Below, piece by piece: positions 24,721 through 36,404 of a stretch of 64,000 bases of DNA. Within the stretch, counting starts at the first letter, position 1. Every line of letters begins with the position of its first letter. Under the pieces are notes generated by a model. That model was not told where the DNA came from and did not search any database. It saw only the letters and a program-made list of their open reading frames with translations. The translations under genes were made by a program, and so were the position numbers. The DNA comes from Pyrrhoderma lamaoense (Eukaryota; Basidiomycota; Agaricomycetes; Hymenochaetales; Hymenochaetaceae): the NCBI GenBank assembly GCA_002794735.1, contig NBAZ01000011.1, positions 744,001-808,000 on the forward strand. The letters are read 5' to 3'.

Positions 24721-25178
24721 ATTTTCGAGGTGACTGAACGTGTATGATCAATGTAATGATTGCAGTTGGTGGTTGGTGGTTGGACAAATGTTCGTAAAAC
24801 ACGCGGGTCAACTGTCCATATATAGAAGAAGCCACATGATCTACAGATTACCATATAAAATATTATATAGCAATATAATATTAGCAATCACATTGCAACT
24901 TCTTTAGTTAACAGGTAACAAGGAGAAAAAAAAGATTATGCCTTACGCCTGATCCACCAGTACGAACATATGTTTTTGTACTCATGAAATGAGTTTGATC
25001 CGCTAAACCTACCATCGTCTCTTAAGGATGATGATGTAGCGTTGCGTATAATCTGTGGAAGAAGATCTGCTTTTTCCCAAAGTGAATCTCTGAGTAACCG
25101 CTTGAAGTCTTGTCGCGTACACGGGATCCTAATTTTCGGCGTCACGAACTAAAAATCTGGCTAAATTCGTAGTGCATT
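24721..25178. other. Upstream region of F-box copy A with a short ORF
   Basis: The interval holds the copy A promoter. A minus-strand ORF at 24936-25145 reads IRIPCTRQDFKRLLRDSLWE, which looks more protein-like than its surroundings but matches nothing I know. It could be a fragment of a deleted gene. A TGGTGGTTGGTGGTTGG repeat is at 24767-24783. Confidence 0.3.
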
Positions 25179-25411
25179 GTAAGACCAGATAAGTGTTTGG
25201 CCGGTCGTAGTGCATTCAATAATGCACTTTCTAGCTCACCCGAGAAGACCATTGCTACTATTCGGCTGCGCGCCTCATTCATTTCTCTTACTATTTAGCT
25301 TCACTTTCTACTCTTACTCGAGGGTAGGGTTCTCTTATATGACCCCCTCGTTTCTGATAGCTTAAACCCTTCGTCCAGTGACATATAGCCACCTGGATTC
25401 CATCCTTTCCC
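25179..25411 (-). mobile_element. LTR-like fragment, 3' part
   Basis: The sequence is the reverse complement of 45160-45391, the 3' third of the solo-LTR-like element described there. Shared blocks include the ACGACCGGCCAAACACTTA segment, CCTCGAGTAAGAGTAGAAAG and GCTATCAGAAACGAGGGG. It ends in TGTAAGACC, matching the element's terminal GGTCCTACA on the other strand. No coding sequence is present. Confidence 0.65.
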
Positions 25412-26694
25412 GATCAACATATGTGTCATCGCCGGTACCGTGTTGACGCTTATTGCTCCATCTCGAAGACTGATTATCTCATTCATTTCTCTGCCAATAT
25501 TCAAGCATAATCTTGTGTAGATAATATGTACACTTATGCTCCTGCTTAAATCGGAGTCCAGGTTCTCGGAGTAAGATATGAACCAACCTTTTTTCTCCAA
25601 ATATCAGTGACTGAATATGTGCTATTTGCAGCTACTAGCACTTACCAAGGGCACCAAAAACATCAGTTATTGGGACATTTCGGCATCTATGGAGTGAGGT
25701 CATGATGGCGCTCGGTCTCCTGTCCACTCGGTAATATGGAACTCCTTTGGTTCTACTCATACGCTTTAGTCTCGAATATCAAGCTACCATGAAGGCAGAG
25801 GATCATCATAGTAATGATTCTTCTTACAGGCACTTAATAATAACTTCATCTACGACGAGATTGAAGTTCGAGATGTCATACCCCTCAGTGGAATAAGCCC
25901 GTGCCATCTGGTTTCGAAAAGTACGGATGTACTGTAAGACCTAGTAACAGTCAATTAGAAATTGATTACGTATTTGCAAGGTTTATCATGCTATCAGCAA
26001 CTTTACTTCGCGCGCTCTCCAATCCCAGCAATGGGGAACTCCGTTACTTGAAGCTCCTGCTGAAAGATAGAGATAAGAGCTAGTGGAACTCGTCATTAGG
26101 AAAAGGATCTAAGTGAGTGTTGAGACGTAGAGATGTAATATAAGCGTAAAAAGGACTATGAGAGGATCTGTTGTGTAAGTATTCTCGAAAGATGTCTGTT
26201 TTATACGGAATAAGGTATCGTAGTGCAGATGAGGCTCGTAACAGGAAATGAGAAAAGAAGACTAGGAATAAAAAGATGAAATCCATGAGCCATAGTCCGC
26301 CTTGATATCATCATAGAGAAGTGATTGGTGCTCGTAAATTCTTAGTGAATAAAATTATGCTATATTCAAATACTAGTATTTGCTATTTAGCGTAAAGGGG
26401 AAAATTATTGTAAAATATACAATAGAATACGAAATAACAGAAGCAAGGACTATAAACGGGAAGGGAGGTCGTTTATTCTCAAGTGTCGTCGCACCCTGAT
26501 GAGTACACGAGTATTCATATTAGTATACATATGTTTACTCGTGCTCATCTAGATTGATCAGATCCACGAAGCACTACACAAACAAGACCAGACAATGGAT
26601 GATCGGTGAACTCGGTAAGACGAGTCAGACGCTTTCTTGCTTGTTTTCCGCTCTCATCCTTGTTTTCCAGTATACACTATAATCATCTCCCTGT
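25412..26694. other. Intergenic, upstream of F-box copy B
   Basis: About 1.3 kb between the LTR-like fragment and F-box copy B. Only short ORFs occur (25901-26083, 26080-26286), none with a recognisable domain. I see no RNA gene or transposon terminus in it. Confidence 0.35.
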
Positions 26695-29016
26695 ATGGCT
26701 TGTCTAACAGTGAAAGATTTTTCTCCAAGGATTCACATATCGAGTCTTCCTTGGGATATTCATTTCAATATATGGAAAATAATGGACCTCCAGGACATCA
26801 TCAGTCTTCGGCAGGTGAGCTATCATTACCTCGTACTGTACTTCTTATATCAACATACGTAGACAAGTAAAACATTCAATAAGGAAATCTCTTCTGATAA
26901 ACGACTTTGGGTACACATCCTTGAAAGAGAGGTGAAAGCAAACTCTTTATGTATACCATCTCTTCTACGTCCTGTGGAGGATTCAACTGCGGAAGATATT
27001 GAGTCATGGATCAAGCATGCTTTACTTCTTGAGAGATCTTACAGTACACCCAATCACAAACTATCTGTGCGATACCTTGAAACCAGTCGGAGAGTGACAT
27101 GGATGAAACTGATTCGAGGAACATGGTGCTTGGCCGCATCCTCCGATATGGAATCAAGTAGCATAGTTCTCTGGAATCTCAGAGGGAACCAGAATCGCCC
27201 GCCTCCGAGTATCATCTACCTGGACCTGTTGTCGATGGAATGGTGGACGATGGTGGAGATTATATTCGATGCGCAATCACCGTCGGTACATGCTCAATGT
27301 ATATCTCAATTCTCGAGATAGGCATCTATGATGGGATACCAATAATCAGCGAGCTGTCTCGTGTACAGAATGCATCACATGTACGACTATTCAAAGGATC
27401 CCTTGTTGGATTCGCTTCGAAGTGTGGAGATGACACGTATGCTTATGTTGCAAAATGGGATGAAGAGAAGGAGTACAGACTGTTCAGTCCTCCTAACCTA
27501 CCTTTCTCTCCTTTACCACATGTATGTTATTGACTACCAGATATGAGTAAGTACTTAATTACTCATATAGGGTGTCCCTAAGCTCATGGCTCACTGGGAT
27601 GGATACGTGGTATCTTTCTATAGTACCGGTATCAAGCTACACGTCCTGCCTGAGAGTGACAATGAATTGGTTGATGCGAGGGAAATCGATTTCGTGCAGA
27701 TGCCTGACGATTATATTTTTGATGATGCAATACTTTTAGATATGCAAAGTCATGCAGATCATGAGCTTTCTTTGATGATGGCGGTACAGGATGACGTGCC
27801 TTGTATTGGTCTCTGGAAGATCACTTGTAATCCACTTGTAAAAGGAGCTAAACTGAGCATTATCAGACAGTCGCAGATAGACTATTGTGAAGGTGAAATT
27901 CGGGATCGGCGGATAGTTAGGTATTGTGTGGGTACAACGAAGAAACGACTGTTCCACATTGTCATGCCATCTACAAGAGATGCATTCATGCCAACACTAT
28001 ATACTGTGCCTATCTATGCTTCAACTAACAGTATAGACAAATCTTCCGATGACAATTTACGTGTCGCCTTCTCTAGGATAGGCCTTCCCTTCCAGCTCAA
28101 TACTCAACAGTAGACTTTGATGATGGTATGGGTCTATTGGCAATAGGTACAAGCACTGGATACTTCTGTATCGGATCATTCCTTCAGCATAACGTTCTGA
28201 CCGACAATAGTATCAATACGAACCTTCCTTCTACTTCATCCTCATACCAGACGAGAAGGTTATCAGAGGTAAGAGTACTCTATAACACTTATATTCCTAG
28301 ATCTAAAAAAATTTCAGTCTCAATTAGAGCAAGACATTCCATTGTTCTACAGAATAGTCGATAAAGTCTCTGATCATGTCCCTCATGATATCATCACAGA
28401 ACTCACTCGAGAGTGGTATGGTAGCTCTAGAGTTGAAGATCTTCCGGACTGGTCAAATAATTGGTATAAATTCGAGCATTTACAGGAGTGGATTCAACCT
28501 TATCCTCGATTTGGGATTATTGATGAAAGGATGCCCCCTGAGAAGTCCATGTCCTTGAGCTTCCGATACCTCCTTGATGCTACTGGGGATATCCATCCCG
28601 TTATATACAGGGAATCCTATCAGACACAAGTTGTGTTCCGTATAGGCCAGCGTATGTATATCTGCAAGCTCAAGATTCACGGACGCAGGGATTGGGAGTT
28701 CTATTGGGAATTCGATGGGCAATCGTATACCCTCGGTATACTTCCATTTACGTATGACGAGTTCCAGGGAGATTCGCGCATCCTCTTACACGCTTCATCG
28801 GATTGGGATACAGTAAGCAATCTGAACGAGTCACGGGAAACGGTCTGGAACGAATGCCAATCATACCTATCATGGATTTATTTTACGATACGTGAGCATT
28901 TACTAGAGAAAAACAGCCGGGTATGTGAAGGATATTTCCGAGAGGGAATGGCCTGATGAAAAGTGGGATGAGCTTTGGGACTCATGTAAACACCTCATCA
29001 AACAGCCACCGTTGTA
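26695..29016 (+). CDS. F-box protein, copy B
   Basis: The ATG at 26695 opens MACLTVKDFSPRIHISSLPW, then DIHFNIWKIMDLQDIISLRQ, the F-box half before an intron with donor GTGAGC. The next exon resumes with EISSDKRLWVHILEREVKAN, then EDIESWIKHALLLERSYSTP, VTWMKLIRGTWCLAASSDME, DGMVDDGGDYIRCAITVGTC and ASHVRLFKGSLVGFASKCGD. Later come DFDDGMGLLAIGTSTGYFCI, TQVVFRIGQRMYICKL and LGILPFTYDEF. It lies on the opposite strand to the other three copies. Reading continues to 29014-29016 if the break near 28918 is crossed; otherwise it stops at 28956. Other one-base breaks are near 27202 and 28092. As an F-box protein it should recruit a substrate to an SCF ligase; the substrate is unknown. Confidence 0.72.
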
Positions 29017-30144
29017 GTGTATATTTCATATCTGCCTTATGCGATTACTGACAACTTAGAAATAAATACTACCGACTTCACATGTACAAATCATGATCAT
29101 CTGCAAGACCATTCGAGCTATCGAGTATCGTAAGGACTAAATCCAGGAAGTTCTGGATAGAATACATGTGTACACGCCTAGTGCTATGTCTTTGTTCACT
29201 ATAACTTCAACGCCCATCATGATATCTACAACTCTGTTCTCAAGCTTGTTAAACCTATTATGTAGCTTCCCCTTGTTGTTTTACACAGCCCTTTTCTCCA
29301 TCATCGGGTCGGTTCTTGAATTAGTCATTAGGAAGTGAGATGAATGTAAAACACTGATATTTACAACTTTCTGCGAGCCATAATCAGTCTGCAGCAGATA
29401 CTAAGTCCTGACTGCTAGTATAGTTTGTAGATATTGACTTCTTTACAAAACTGCAGGACAATCCGTAATATTGAGCGATTCATTCTGAGAATACGTGACA
29501 TGATCTCTTCTTACTATTAGATATGGAGTCTGTCCGTCACAATAGTATACTCAAAGGATATTTTGTGGTATTCATATATAGCTTTTTCAACTTTCGAGTA
29601 GGCATTCCATCCATTGAAATAATCTCTCTCTAGAACAGTACACATACATGTACTTATGATAGTGTCGAAGATCAGAGTTGGCGTTCATATCGAGTTATAC
29701 TAGTACTACCGTAACTTGTAAAAACGGATGATTTCATCGTTCATCTAGCTTAATTTCACGACAGCTGATCCGATGGACTCTATTTTGATGTCATTTTCGT
29801 CACATTAATACTATTGCTATGTCTTTTAGCGATATAACCTTTTCCCTATCCTTGGTGATAGATGGATGGATTGCAAAGAGACTCCGAGCCCATTTACTCT
29901 TTGAGTGCACCTACATATTGGTTCGTATGAAATCAGACTTTTGAGGCACACCAAGACACGTTCCGAAGGTTTGCAGAGGATTGTGGGCTCTATTATAACA
30001 TAGTACGTGTCCTTAGAATTGGTAGTATAGACTGTACATGTACACATGTAAATCGGAACTAGCATGGCTCCTTTATCACAAAATGTTGTAAAGTCGCAAT
30101 CGTATTTGAAGCAACAGACGGCCAAAGACACACCGATACTCATG
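29017..30144. other. Intergenic downstream of F-box copy B
   Basis: About 1.1 kb of A/T-rich DNA. The only ORF of note, 29826-30143 on the minus strand, has no family resemblance. No RNA gene was recognised. Confidence 0.4.
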
Positions 30145-30579
30145 TATTTCTCCGGTGCTCATCATATGTAGATGGACCCCCCTCCCCACGAAGTATCTCT
30201 CTGATAGCCGTCTGAACTCTTTATCTACTACTAGGCTGCTTTATTAGGCTGACCGGATGCGCTTGTAACGCTATGAACGTACTGCAAGTCGTCCGGGAGG
30301 ACCGAAATACATACACTTCAATCTCAAACTACAGCCTCGGTCGGGGCTCTGTTCTATACCTTTCTACTACTTTTACTGGTCTGTGAAGTCTCAGCTTGCC
30401 TCAAGGTCTCTATCACACTTTACGGTCCGGCCGAGCTCTTGGCATTCCGGCTGAAGTCGCTTTTTAGCCCTCAAATCTGAGCTTGAGCATCGTGTCTGGT
30501 GTAGGCAGACTCTGAACCCCACATCCTCGCCACTAAATACGACTCAAAGGTCCAACCCTGACCCAAAGTTAAGTTTTCA
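30145..30579 (-). mobile_element. LTR-like fragment, 5' part
   Basis: The sequence is the reverse complement of about 44640-45068. Shared blocks include GTGGCGAGGATGTGGGGTT, CTGCCTACACCAGACACGAT, CTTCACAGACCAGTAAAAG and GCCTAATAAAGCAGC. The terminal TGAAAAC matches the element start at 44640. This is the complementary portion to the fragment at 25179-25411; together they cover nearly one whole element. Confidence 0.65.
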
Positions 30580-31930
30580 ATGTACACGCACACAGTCATG
30601 AACAAGTAATTGTATTAGAAGAGAGACAAACCCCCTCACTACAAAATTTATATGAATCATTGATGTATATGATGTAGTACAATACATCAGTGAAATTTTT
30701 CCAGATACTAAGAGGCGTAGAGGTACAGACCATGCTTCTTCACTTAACTCTTTCTTGACCAAACGGCGCAAACACTTGGTCCAAAGCTCTTCCCATTTCT
30801 CGTCAGAGCATTTTGATGGAGAAATATCGCATATATCTATATTAGCGACGATGCGCAGATAGTCATTATGAAGTGATATCTTGTCGAGAGTTGTAGTCGA
30901 GAGTTGTAGTTGATAAAAGAGCCAGTACGTTCCACTTAAGTGGCCGAGATTATTCGATATATCCCAATCCATTACAGAGGATAGAAAGATACGGGGACGC
31001 CGTAGAAATTGTTCGTAAGTGAACGGTAGAACACCATGTGTGTATCCTTTATTCAGATCTTCCCATATTTCATCCTCATCCTCACGATCCTCGATATCAA
31101 CTTTACAGATATACATGCGCTGTCCTATGCGAAATGCAACCTGAGTTTGGTAGGATTCACTATATAGGACAGGATCTACTCTCCAACAGTCTCAAGGTCG
31201 TCTCGGTAGGTCAACACGGCACATACACATTTGCTAACTATTTCATCAACAACACCTCACCGTGGATATGGTTGAATCCAGTCTCGTAGATATTCAAATT
31301 TGATCCAATCATTTGACCAGCCTAGGACTTCTTGGGCTTGGTGCTGAAAGGGGTGAGACCAGCCTCGAGTCAGTTCGGAGATACTATATGGATGAATAGG
31401 GCTAGAACAATTGTCGACAACCTTGTAGAATAACGGAATATCTTGTTTACGTTGACACTAGTAATGCTTCAGATGTAGTAGAAACAAATACAGTACAGTG
31501 ATAACAATACCTCAGACAAGCACCACGCTCCCCTGATTAGCTTAACCCATGTCACTGCCCTCCTGTTTCTGAGTTCTCGCATTGATAGCTTGTAGTTTGA
31601 CGTGTTGTAGTTCTTTTCGAGAAAATTGCCTGTTTAACCAACGATTCGATATCTTCTGCCGCTGCATTATCCAAAGAGCAGATATTATGTGGACCACATA
31701 GGGAATTTACTTCCACTTCCTTCTCAAATATATGAACCCAGAGCTGCTTATCATTCGTTATTGCCTCAGAGAATGTAGTATTGGTCTGTCCGGATGAGTA
31801 CCCATACAGAAACTAATGTTTGAGAATACATACTTGACGGAGGTGAATTATATCTCCTAGGTCCAACAATCTCCATATTTGAGAATGGACATCCCACGGG
31901 AGGAGGCTTATGTGCATTTGTGGTAGTTTT
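30580..31930 (-). pseudogene. F-box protein copy C, internally deleted
   Basis: The F-box exon (QMHISLLPWDVHSQIWRLLD then LGDIIHLRQ) and the following DIES... region are present, and so is the C-terminal exon (MYICKVDIEDREDEDEIWED, GVLPFTYEQFLRRPRIFLSS). About 1.1 kb present in copy D is missing. Near 31505-31520 the sequence passes directly from the exon encoding the region after WCLAASSD-type sequence into the distal half. Further small losses break the frame at about 31640 (poly-A) and 31180. The copy is closest to D and even shares its upstream region. A truncated protein from the C-terminal exon (179 codons, 30577-31116) is open but starts mid-gene. I call it a deletion-derived pseudogene. 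Confidence 0.72.
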
Positions 31931-32961
31931 CTTCTTTACATACGAATAGCTTAAGGGGTAGCAGACGAATTAAGTGTAGTGATGCGGGAGACAGATACAC
32001 ATGGGTAGCATTAATTGATATAGTTGAGTCAGTTCTGAGTTCATGTCGGTTTCAGATTCAGCACGGCAGTTTTCGGCAGTTTGCACATGTACACGCGCAC
32101 AGGGTCCCACGAAACAGTATCGATAGATGTAAATACATGTACACACGGAAAAAATTATTTCACGTATCAAGTACATTTATGATGATAATTTTACCTGTAC
32201 CGGAATAATCAGAGAAGAGGATTTATTCTCGGTTTACCAGACCACCGTATTTCTTATACACACGGAGCTCAAGTAGATAAGGCAATCTTCACTGGTACTA
32301 AAGCTATCAGATTGTATATGATTTTTTGGTTCACCTCAGATCGACGTATTTACCATTCACACGGAGCTCACAATCATACTAGTTTATTCCCGCCGCCGTG
32401 ACCGCATCCTCTGCTAGTACATTCTCGCATTAATTCTTATAACTTATAGAATATATATCCATAGTACCGATACCATAACTTATGTATAAGATGTGCAAGA
32501 CACAAGAGTTTGCAAAGAGCCAGTTTTCATTGGAACAGTTTTGTATCTTCATTCACTCAGAACAGTAATTCACATGGATTCGACATCGTCTGCAACCCCT
32601 CCTTCATTGACTACGGAGACCCCGGGGAATCACGTCCTTCACTGCTGGAAATGGGGATGGAAAGAAGTATTACTTCCCTGATCTCTCTAGATATTTCAGT
32701 ACATAAACACTTTTCGAAACTTGACGACCCAAAACAATCTCAAGGAGAAGTAAGACCTTTTCGAATTCATTACCATCGTAGGAGAAAAAAAATCTGATCA
32801 GCTGCTCGTAATATTACTATTAATAATTACCTCCAAAGCAGGAAAAAGGTAGGAATTCTGTGAATCGGAGTCTTATTGTCAGTGTCAGAGAGATACTTAT
32901 GCTGGTACCGAGAAAAAAGTAGTATACCACGGGCGAACTGTTTCTTACATCTCCAAGGTAA

Positions 32962-33038
32962 TCAGCTATCTGGCTACAAAAGGACGCCAGACGCGGTACG
33001 TTAGCACATAGATATGTTTCCTGGCGTCTTTATGTATG
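32962..33038. mobile_element. Short MITE-like inverted repeat
   Basis: TACAAAAGGACGCCAGACGC on the left faces CCTGGCGTCTTTATGTATGTA on the right, an imperfect inverted repeat enclosing about 35 bases. The AGGACGCCAG core is shared with the larger element at 33308-33434, so both belong to one family. This copy looks internally shortened. Confidence 0.5.
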
Positions 33039-33307
33039 TATCAAACCCGAGCCAAAGAAAAATGTCCTCAAACTGATACACGTGACCATCCAAGCGATGA
33101 GTACATAACGGCACAAAAATATGTTCAGATAAATCTGGTCAGCAATCAACCATACAAAGGATCCATATGAAAAGAGTTCTAATTCATAGCTGTGTCAGAA
33201 AACGTTTTCAAAAAACCGGGTGCTCGCTCAATTTGACAGTATTGCCTTGTGGCACATCGTTAATAAAACCAATCTCTAAAAGTCGCCGTTGGGGAAGCAT
33301 TCATGTA

Positions 33308-33434
33308 CAGGTGGGTATACGAAAGGACGCCCGGAACTATAAGCGCCATATGCTTTTTAGATACTTTCTCGCCTGAGTTTGCGGAAACATTCGCTTATGT
33401 ATTAGTGCCTGGCGTCTTTTCGTATATCCACTTG
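33308..33434. mobile_element. MITE with TA flanks (Tc1/mariner-like)
   Basis: Terminal inverted repeats of about 30 bases: CAGGTGGGTATACGAAAGGA on the left and the complement of TCTTTTCGTATATCCACTTG on the right, with GACGCC(A/C)GG cores. The 127-bp unit is flanked by TA on both sides (33306-33307 and 33435-33436), the target duplication expected for Tc1/mariner elements. There is no coding capacity, so it would need a transposase in trans. Confidence 0.6.
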
Positions 33435-34098
33435 TATATGATTTCATAAGATTACTATTGCCGTCAGTTATCAAGGGGCCGTGAAAGTAGAAAACTAAAA
33501 CACGATAGCTCAACTGATCGACCCGTTTTTCTAACGAAAGAAATTTTTATTCCATCGATATCCCATTATTGAAAATTTTAATATGTACATGTAATACCCT
33601 TACCCTCTAGATCAACAGGACAAGTAAAGAGGAACTCAATTGTTATTCTAGTACACGTACCTACACACCAGTCCAGATGATCCGTAATAGTGAAGCACAT
33701 GAACTGTCAAATGTGTTTATCATAGCATGCAATCTGGGTTAGAACTAAAGTATATTGACATTGATAGCCCAGTTTAATTTCTAATAAATGTAAAGCAAGA
33801 CCTTCACAGTAATGCTAAATTACTCTGAATTAGTACGCTGTAAACAAGTATAGTCTGTCTCCCACTTGAACTTATACTATGATTGCACACACTGGACTTG
33901 GAGTAACTGACAAGATTAAAAAAAGGACATATGTTTCGAAAACATGATTATGAGATACATAGAACAGGCGCTTTATTGAAAATTTCTGAAGAACCCTTAC
34001 CTCACCGTGCGTACTATATATAGATTATCAGTGTATATGATCATGGTGCACTACATATGAGAAAGATTGGTCCAACTCATGTGGCATAGAGATACGGA

Positions 34099-36404
34099 TC
34101 ATGCTTCTCCACTTAACCGTTTACCGACTAAGTGATCCACACACATGAACCAGAGCTCTAACCATTTTTCGTCTGACCACTTCAAAACAGATTTATCGCT
34201 GATTTCTTTATGATTTGTGTCACGCAAATAGTTGCGCATCAGGTAGTATCTTGTCGAGAGCTGTAATTGATAGTAGAACCAATATGTTCCAGTCAAGTGA
34301 CCGAGATTATTCGATATATCCCAGTCCGTTACAGAGGACAGAAGGATACGAGGACGCCGTAGAAATTGATCATAGGTGAACGGCAGAACACCAAGTGTGT
34401 ATCCCTTATCTAGAACTTCCCATATTTCATCCTCATCTTCACGATCCTCGATAGCAGTTTTACAGATATACATGCGCTGTCCTATGCGGAATGCAACCTG
34501 AGTTTGGTAGGATTCATTATATAGGACAGGATATATCTCTCCAACAGTCTCAAGGTAGTCCCGAAAAGTCAACACGGCGCATATTTCGGAACCTAGTCTT
34601 TCATCAACAATGCCCCATCGTGGATATGGATGGATCCAGTCTTGTATATATTCGAATTTGATCCAATCACTTGACCAACCCGGTACTTCTTGAAATTGGC
34701 GGTGAGAAGGGTAGTACCAGCCTCGAGTCAGCTCGAGAATATCATCTGGATGAATAGGGCTGGAACAATTGTCGACGACCTTGTAGAATAACGGAATATC
34801 TTGTTTAAGTTTAAGTTGACACTAGAAATGCTTCAGTAGAATAAACATAAACGCTACATTGATATGTTTACCTCAGACAGGCTAGCTATCTCATGTTGTG
34901 ATTTATTAATGGACGGAAGGTGTGTAATAGCGGTCCGTTGGCCAAGACATTGTCTTGAAGGAACGACCCGATGCAAAGCTCTCCTGTAATCAGACCCATA
35001 GCTATCAGACCCCAACCATCATCGAAGTCTATTCCCGATACAAGATTCGGAAATGGAAGCCCAGCTCTTGAAAAGGGTACGATAGGTCTGCGGTCAAGGA
35101 TGCCTATGCTATCGGCAGAGATGATGGTAGATGACGTGAGAAACTTCGGCATGAATGCTCTTCCTTCGTTTGGGTGAACCATGTGAAATAGCCTTCTCCC
35201 TGTTGTGCCAGTACAGTACCTAGCAATTGCCATAAGTCTGTAGTCATTTTCATTGGATCCTGCACAGCATGGTTCAGATATTGTCAGTTTGGTTTCTTCG
35301 AATGGAGTGCAAGTGATGGTCGAGTAACCAATTTGATACCCTGTGTATTGTATTGCAATCAATAAAGATAGTTTGTCGGGTGCAGGATTTCGACTATCTA
35401 CAACTGCCGCAGCGTGACTATAGCATGTCTTGGAAGACTGACAAATGCAAGTTGTTTCGCATCTGCTGAATAGTTATCTCCTTTAGGTAAAACATGTAGC
35501 TTGACACCACTTCCATGAAATGATACAATAAATTCATCCCAGTGTACCATAAATATTGGGGATTCTTAATAAGAGATCAGTGTTTATTCAATAAAGAAAT
35601 CAAGTCTACATACCAGTGGTAATGGAGAGAAAGGGAGTGTGGAATGACTGAATAGCCTGTATTCCTGCTGTTGACCCCATTTAGCAATAAATGGATATGT
35701 ATCATCTCCGTTCTTCGCTGCAAATCCAACAAGTGGTCCTTTGAGTAGCCGCACATGTGAGGCTCCTTGCACACGGATAATTCACGCATGATCGGTTTCT
35801 GATTAAGAATGCCTATCTCGAGAATTGAGATATACATTGAGCATGTACCAACAGTGACGGCACATCGAATGTACTCTCCACTATCATCGAGTATTCCATC
35901 AATGACGGGTCCAGGAAGACTGTACTCAGCAACATGATATGCTTGATCATCTGAGAGATTCCATAGAAGTAAGCTACTCGATTCTGTGTCGGATGATGCA
36001 GCCAGACACCAAGCTCCCCTGATCAACTTCACCCATGTCACAGCCCTCCTGTTTCTGAGTTCTCGCACTGATAGCTTGTAGTTTGGCGAGTTGTAGTTCT
36101 TTTCGAGTAATACTGCGTGCTTCACCAACGATTCGATATCTTCTGCACTTGCATTATCCAAAGAACAGATACTACTTGGCACACATAGGGACTTTGCTTT
36201 CACTTCCTTCTCAAATATATGAGCCCAGAGCTGCTTATCATAAGTGACTGCCTCAAAAAATGTAGTATTCGTCTGTATGGATGAGTACCCACACAAATAC
36301 TAAAAGTTGCAAATACATACTTGACGGAATTGAATTATATCTCCTAGGTCCAACAATCTCCATATTTGAGAATGGACATCCCACGGGAGGAGGGTTATGT
36401 GCAT
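34099..36404 (-). CDS. F-box protein, copy D
   Basis: The first exon reads MHITLLPWDVHSQIWRLLDL, then GDIIQFRQ; the next begins near 36297 with FFEAVTYDKQLWAHIFEKEV, completing the F-box. The conserved body has DIESLVKHAVLLEKNYNSPN, VTWVKLIRGAWCLAASSDTE, LLLWNLSDDQ, DGILDDSGEYIRCAVTVGTC, DFDDGWGLIAMGLITGELCI, TQVAFRIGQRMYICKTAIED and GVLPFTYDQFLRRPRILLSS. It ends SGEA at 34099. One-base breaks are near 34919 (GG) and 35775 (GG); both are resolved by one added base and then match copies A and B. The start is the first ATG after an in-frame stop. It is divergent from kinase copy K1, with about 1 kb between. The predicted role is an SCF substrate receptor; the target is unknown. Confidence 0.72.

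Larger units (their letters stand above)
31931..34098. other. Intergenic with two small inverted-repeat elements
   Basis: The first 400 bases (31931-32330) are a near copy of the region upstream of F-box copy D. The remainder carries two MITE-like elements, listed separately. ORFs at 32493-32681, 32510-32797 and 33167-33376 have no recognisable domain. Confidence 0.45.

Noticed and set aside
32493..32797. Two overlapping ORFs that look slightly protein-like
   Set aside because: They share the same DNA in different frames, have no intron support and resemble no family; could be an old fragment but cannot be supported.
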